11,138 nt of DNA from Methylococcaceae bacterium (GTDB lineage: Bacteria; Pseudomonadota; Gammaproteobacteria; Methylococcales; Methylomonadaceae): assembly GCA_947484105.1 (NCBI GenBank), contig CANKON010000023.1:1-11138 (forward strand). Direction: 5' to 3'. Within the stretch, counting starts at the first letter, position 1; each line of letters begins with the position of its first letter. The translations under genes and the position numbers were made by a program. The notes under the pieces are model-generated. The model worked only from the letters and a program-made list of their open reading frames with translations, had not been told where the DNA came from and searched no databases. Below are positions 7,698-11,138 of the stretch, in pieces.

Positions 7698-8816
7698 TTA
7701 ACCGCGAGCGTTTTTACTATTTCTAAAAACAAGTGGTTTTTCATTTTCAGATAACGCGGATTTTCGGGCTGTGGTGAGCAAATCATCAATCACAAAATGT
7801 TGTGGTGATTTGCTGCAAACGGGGTCGGTTGCACTCGCATCGCCCGTCAACAAATAGGCTTGGCAACGACAACCACCGAAATCTTTTTCTTTTTCGTCAC
7901 AACTGCGACACGGTTCTTGCATCCATTCAAAACCACGAAAGAAATTAAACGCTTTCGATTCGTGCCAAATTTCAGAAACACTAAAATCATTCACATTCGG
8001 GCATTCAAAATTCGGCAATTCTCGCGCCGAATGACACGGTAACGCCATTCCGTCTGGGGCAATCGTTAAAAAAGTAGTTGCCCAACCATTCATACACGCT
8101 TTTGGTCGGTCTTCATAAAAATCAGGCACGACGTAATAAATTTTCATTTTGCCTGCGACTTTTTCTTTGAAGGCTTGCGCGATGGCTTCGGCAGTTTCAA
8201 ATTGTTCTTGGGTCGGCAAAAGCAAATCACGATTCAAATGCGCCCAGCCGTAATACTGCGTATTCGCTAACTCTAAATAATCCGCGCCTAACGTTTCTGC
8301 CATTGCCAAAATTTCGGGCATTTGATGAATGTTTTCACGATGAATCACCACGCATAAAACCATCGGATAACCGTGTTTTTTGACTAATCGCGCTACTTCT
8401 TGTTTGTGTTCAAACGATTTTGTCCCTGCAATATGGTCGTTTAATTCTTGTGAACTCGCTTGAATGCTGACTTGAATGTGATCTAAACCAGCGGTTTTCA
8501 ATTCGATAATTTTTTCTTCGGTTAAACCGTAACCCGACGTAATTAAATTCGAGTAATAACCTAATTCGCGTGCGTGTTGCACTAATTCCACTAAATCGGT
8601 ACGAGTTAAAGGTTCACCACCTGAAAAACCGAGTTGTACCGCGCCCATTTTTCGTGCCTCGGTTAAAACACGTTTCCAATCGTCGGTGCTAAGTTCACTT
8701 TTGTATTTTGTGTAATCAAGCGGGTTTGAACAATAAGGACATTGCAACGGACACGAATAGGTTAATTCAGCAAGTAACCAACGTGGCGGCGTAATTGTTT
8801 TGGGTAATGAAGTCAT
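7698..8816 (-). CDS. pqqE: PQQ biosynthesis radical SAM enzyme PqqE
   Basis: PqqE is the radical SAM enzyme that joins the glutamate and tyrosine side chains of the precursor peptide PqqA, presented by PqqD, in the first step of pyrroloquinoline quinone synthesis. The 372 residues begin with the radical SAM cluster motif C22-x3-C26-x2-C29 (SCPLQCPYC) and the GGEP motif (67-70). The C-terminal SPASM domain keeps every auxiliary-cluster ligand I recall for the Methylorubrum extorquens enzyme at a constant offset of six: C242, C262, C317 and C319 for one cluster, and C304, C307, C335 and the unusual aspartate D313 for the other. That pattern, including the aspartate, separates PqqE from other SPASM maturases. 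pqqA, B, C and D are absent on either side, so the pathway must be completed elsewhere. The ATG at 8816 has only a weak AGG upstream. The stop lies two bases from the recB stop, on the opposite strand. Confidence 0.95.
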   Translation of the reverse strand: MTSLPKTITPPRWLLAELTYSCPLQCPYCSNPLDYTKYKSELSTDDWKRVLTEARKMGAVQLGFSGGEPLTRTDLVELVQHARELGYYSNLITSGYGLTEEKIIELKTAGLDHIQVSIQASSQELNDHIAGTKSFEHKQEVARLVKKHGYPMVLCVVIHRENIHQMPEILAMAETLGADYLELANTQYYGWAHLNRDLLLPTQEQFETAEAIAQAFKEKVAGKMKIYYVVPDFYEDRPKACMNGWATTFLTIAPDGMALPCHSARELPNFECPNVNDFSVSEIWHESKAFNFFRGFEWMQEPCRSCDEKEKDFGGCRCQAYLLTGDASATDPVCSKSPQHFVIDDLLTTARKSALSENEKPLVFRNSKNARG

Positions 8817-8979
8817 TGTGTAACGTAACCTGTAAAATCGACGGCTTAAAAATGTGTCGTAATTGTAAATAAGTTTGTCTGTAAGCGTGTATCTATTTGT
8901 GATTACGGCGGCATGACATTATCATTCTGCATCTTAGTTAAATAATCGCCATGACGTACTCATTCTTAAAGTTAAAAAT
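8817..8979. promoter_or_regulatory. Divergent intergenic region between pqqE and ppx
   Basis: These 163 bases must hold the starts of transcription for both flanking genes unless transcription enters from elsewhere. Leftward, TACAAT (about 8866-8861) is a one-mismatch -10 for pqqE but has no convincing -35. Rightward, ATGACA (8923-8928) followed by TTAAAT (about 8938-8943) could serve ppx with a 19-base spacer. A short direct repeat GTAAC-GTAAC (8820-8829) lies next to the pqqE start. No riboswitch-like or RNA structure was recognised and no small coding gene is supported. In particular, no pqqA-like peptide with a Glu-x3-Tyr motif was noticed. Confidence 0.3.
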
Positions 8980-10479
8980 ATGCTAAAAAATCCCCCCAGT
9001 TGTGTTGCCGCCGTCGATTTAGGATCAAATAGTTTTCACATGATTGTTTGCAGTTTAATTGATGGCAAACTTCAAACGGTTGACCGTTTAAAAGAAATGG
9101 TGCGTTTGGCATCGGGTTTAGATGAACGAAATTACCTTGATAATGCAACACAAGAACGTGCGCTGGCTTGTTTAGAACGTTTTGGACAACGGATTCGTCA
9201 TTTTTCACCTGAAAGCGTGCGGATTGTGGGGACAAGTGCATTGCGAACAGCGAAAAATGCCGCTCAATTTTTAGAAAAAGCCGAAGTTGCCTTAAATCAC
9301 CCAATTCACATTATCGCGGGGATTGAAGAAGCGCGTTTAATTTATCAAGGCGTGGCGAACAGTTTAAGCAGCCAAGCCAATTTACGTTTGGTGATGGATA
9401 TTGGTGGCGGCAGCACGGAATATATTATCGGTTCTGGCGATTATCCACTCGACAAAGAAAGTTTGCCAATGGGATGCGTCACCACGAGTAATTTGTTTTT
9501 CAAAAATGGAAAATTATCGAAAGCGGCGTTTAATCAAGCCGTGCTATTTGCCCAACGACGACTAGAACCGTTTCAACAAAATTTCCAACGACAAAACTGG
9601 GACGAAGCCATTGGCGCATCGGGCAGTTTGAAAGCAATTGAAAAAGTGTTGTACGCTAAAAACTGGAGCAATAACGGTATTACCCGTGAAGGCTTAGAAC
9701 AATTAGTTCAATATATTTCGACGTGTTCAGATATTGATAGTTTAGATTTGCCTGACCTTGATACAGAACGGTTGCCTGTTTTTGTAGGTGGCGTGGCAAT
9801 TGTTTATGCGACGTTTAAAAGTTTGGGCATTACACAAATGACCATTTCAGATGGCGCGTTGCGAGAAGGGTTAATTCACGATTTGTTGGGACGAATTTAT
9901 GATCACGATATTCGCTCGGCAACCGTTCGCAGTATTGCCGAACGTTATCACGTCGATATTCCCCATGCGTTGCGTGTCAAAAATACGTTAGATTACTTAC
10001 TTGCATCTGTGTCGCCCGATTTTTTTCAAATCGACCATGAACAGGCACGGCAATTTTTACATTGGGCGGCGGAATTACACGAACTCGGACGCGACATCGC
10101 CCATAGTCAATATCATAAACACAGCGCGTATGTGATTGAAAATGGTGATTTCGCGGGTTTTTCACGCCAAGATCAAACATTATTAGCCGCCATTGTACGA
10201 GCGCATCGTCGAAAATTTCCGTCAAAAATTTTCGCAGATTTGCCTGCACCTTGGCACGATGACACGCCAAAATTAGCATTGTTATTACGTTTAGCGGTTC
10301 TATTGCACCGTAATCGACAAGATTATGAAGTGCCGCATTTTAAATTTTCGTTTTCCAAATCGAAAATTAAATTATGTTTTCCAAAAAGTTGGCTCGACAC
10401 AGCGCCGTTGACGCACGCAGATTTGCAGCATGAAGCGGAACAATTAAAAACGGCTGGATTAAGACTCGAATTCGCCTAA
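8980..10479 (+). CDS. ppx: Exopolyphosphatase of the Ppx/GppA family
   Basis: The enzyme removes terminal phosphates from polyphosphate. Its relative GppA hydrolyses pppGpp, and the two are hard to tell apart by eye. The 499-residue length and the presence of the C-terminal domain fit either (E. coli Ppx 513, GppA 494). The N-terminal ASKHA fold has AAVDLGSNSFHMIV (10-23), GTSALRTAKN (84-93), the catalytic glutamate E117 in IEEARLIY (equivalent to E. coli Ppx E121), and the phosphate-binding loop DIGGGSTE (140-147). SDGALREGL closes the second subdomain. The C-terminal HD-like domain has HELGRD (367-372) and HSQYHKHSAYVI. ATG 8980 gives the expected N-terminus. The leader is AT-rich without a clear Shine-Dalgarno sequence. 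An A6 tract followed after one base by a C6 tract lies in codons 2-6. The next gene overlaps its stop by one base, so the two are probably cotranscribed. Confidence 0.93.
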   Translation: MLKNPPSCVAAVDLGSNSFHMIVCSLIDGKLQTVDRLKEMVRLASGLDERNYLDNATQERALACLERFGQRIRHFSPESVRIVGTSALRTAKNAAQFLEKAEVALNHPIHIIAGIEEARLIYQGVANSLSSQANLRLVMDIGGGSTEYIIGSGDYPLDKESLPMGCVTTSNLFFKNGKLSKAAFNQAVLFAQRRLEPFQQNFQRQNWDEAIGASGSLKAIEKVLYAKNWSNNGITREGLEQLVQYISTCSDIDSLDLPDLDTERLPVFVGGVAIVYATFKSLGITQMTISDGALREGLIHDLLGRIYDHDIRSATVRSIAERYHVDIPHALRVKNTLDYLLASVSPDFFQIDHEQARQFLHWAAELHELGRDIAHSQYHKHSAYVIENGDFAGFSRQDQTLLAAIVRAHRRKFPSKIFADLPAPWHDDTPKLALLLRLAVLLHRNRQDYEVPHFKFSFSKSKIKLCFPKSWLDTAPLTHADLQHEAEQLKTAGLRLEFA

Positions 10480-11138
10480 TGATTCAACGTGTTCACGTTA
10501 TTTTAGTGGCAAAAATTTTGGCGGGACTTTTTACGCTAATTTTGCTACTGAGTGCGATTTTATTTGTTTGTGGGTTAAGCTCTGAAACGAATCAACCGCC
10601 CCAAATGCCGCTAAATTCTGAGCATATTACGCAAGCGCGAAAAATTTTGTATGAAGGGACAAAAACAAAACCCGATGAAATTGCAGCGATTACGTTAACG
10701 GAATCAGATTTAAATTTAGCGGGGAATTATTTGGTTAATCGTTATCATCGAAGCGCGATTCATATTGAATTGATCAATCAAAAATTACGCTGCACGCTGT
10801 CATTGATGTTACCTAAAAATTCGGTTGCAAATTATTTCAATGTTAGTTTTCGATTGAGCAGCGAAGCCGATGAAGCGTTACCGCACATCGCAAAATTTAA
10901 AGTGGGAAAATTATTATTGCCTGCAAAATTTGCCGATTTTATGATTCACGCGCTGATTCAGTATTCGTTTTTAAATGACTATTTCATATTGGCAACAACG
11001 CCAATTCAACGTGTTGAAATTGCAGATAAAACTTTAACGATTTTTTATGATTCGGATTCAAAAAATCACAATATCAATGCCGAAAGCCGTGAAATTTATC
11101 AGCAAAAAATTACTGAAGTGATTGAAAAACGTAACAAA
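10479..11138 (+). CDS. Membrane-anchored protein of unknown function, open at the right edge
   Basis: The frame stays open for all 220 codons to the window end, starting at an ATG that overlaps the ppx stop (TAATG), an arrangement typical of translational coupling. Residues 1-8 are short and basic (MIQRVHVI), and a hydrophobic stretch (about 7-32, AKILAGLFTLILLLSAILFVCG) forms one membrane segment, so the rest should face the periplasm. The soluble part alternates hydrophobic and polar residues as in a beta-rich fold. It has LTESDLNLAGNYLVNRY (73-89), LSLMLPKNSVANYFNV and then KFKVGKLLLPAKFADF, with a YQQKITEVIEKR segment at the cut. I do not recognise a named family. The short LTESDLN motif just after an anchor recalls YpmS-type proteins, but this is a loose resemblance. 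The C33 in FVCGLSS follows the hydrophobic stretch but lacks a convincing lipobox (LFVC). Position after ppx suggests shared expression, not a known shared role. Confidence 0.85.
   Translation, partial: MIQRVHVILVAKILAGLFTLILLLSAILFVCGLSSETNQPPQMPLNSEHITQARKILYEGTKTKPDEIAAITLTESDLNLAGNYLVNRYHRSAIHIELINQKLRCTLSLMLPKNSVANYFNVSFRLSSEADEALPHIAKFKVGKLLLPAKFADFMIHALIQYSFLNDYFILATTPIQRVEIADKTLTIFYDSDSKNHNINAESREIYQQKITEVIEKRNK

Noticed and set aside
7376..7789. Minus-strand frame of 137 codons across the recB-pqqE junction
   Set aside because: It overlaps the conserved nuclease end of recB and the end of pqqE in the wrong frame, and shows no recognisable motif.
7698..8816. A different SPASM peptide maturase instead of PqqE
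   Set aside because: All cluster ligands, including the aspartate D313, keep a constant offset from those of characterised PqqE, which is hard to explain otherwise.
9977..10279. Minus-strand frame of 100 codons inside ppx
   Set aside because: It is antisense to the conserved HD-like region of Ppx and is best explained as a shadow frame.
1..11138. Defence island, prophage, integron or transposon
   Set aside because: No integrase, transposase, terminal repeats, CRISPR repeats or tRNA attachment site was found. RecB, the only DNA-processing enzyme, is the housekeeping form.

Overview
The window reads as ordinary chromosome of an AT-rich Gammaproteobacterium. PhoB, RecB, MetH and Ppx all align closely, from memory, with the E. 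coli proteins. The presence of pqqE shows that the organism makes the cofactor PQQ or descends from one that did, which fits a methylotroph/methanotroph or a sulfur-oxidising Thiotrichales-type bacterium. The genus cannot be fixed from this sequence alone. No rRNA, tRNA, CRISPR array, insertion sequence or phage gene was seen.

Layout. Positions 1-4120 hold three genes on the minus strand: phoB (4120-3428), a 438-residue predicted zinc metalloprotease of leishmanolysin-like design (3343-2027), and the first half of metH (1937 down to the window edge). A strong intrinsic terminator sits between the protease gene and metH, and a candidate metH promoter overlaps that hairpin. recB (4234-7695, plus strand) is divergent from phoB across a short region with candidate -10 elements and a perfect palindrome. 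recB converges on pqqE (8816-7698, minus) with two bases between the stop codons. A 163-base divergent region separates pqqE from ppx (8980-10479, plus). ppx overlaps by one base a membrane-anchored protein of unknown function, which is open at the right edge.

How the genes work together. phoB and ppx both concern phosphate supply (Pho regulon control and polyphosphate hydrolysis), but they are not in one operon. Several genes that usually have neighbours stand alone here: phoB without phoR, recB without recC or recD, and pqqE without pqqABCD. Partners may lie elsewhere in the genome. Most start codons lack a recognisable Shine-Dalgarno sequence; the protease gene is the exception.

No clear new multi-gene system is visible. 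The least ordinary items are the protease, which has metzincin-like zinc ligands but no N-terminal signal peptide, the terminator/promoter overlap before metH, and the unknown anchored protein coupled to ppx.
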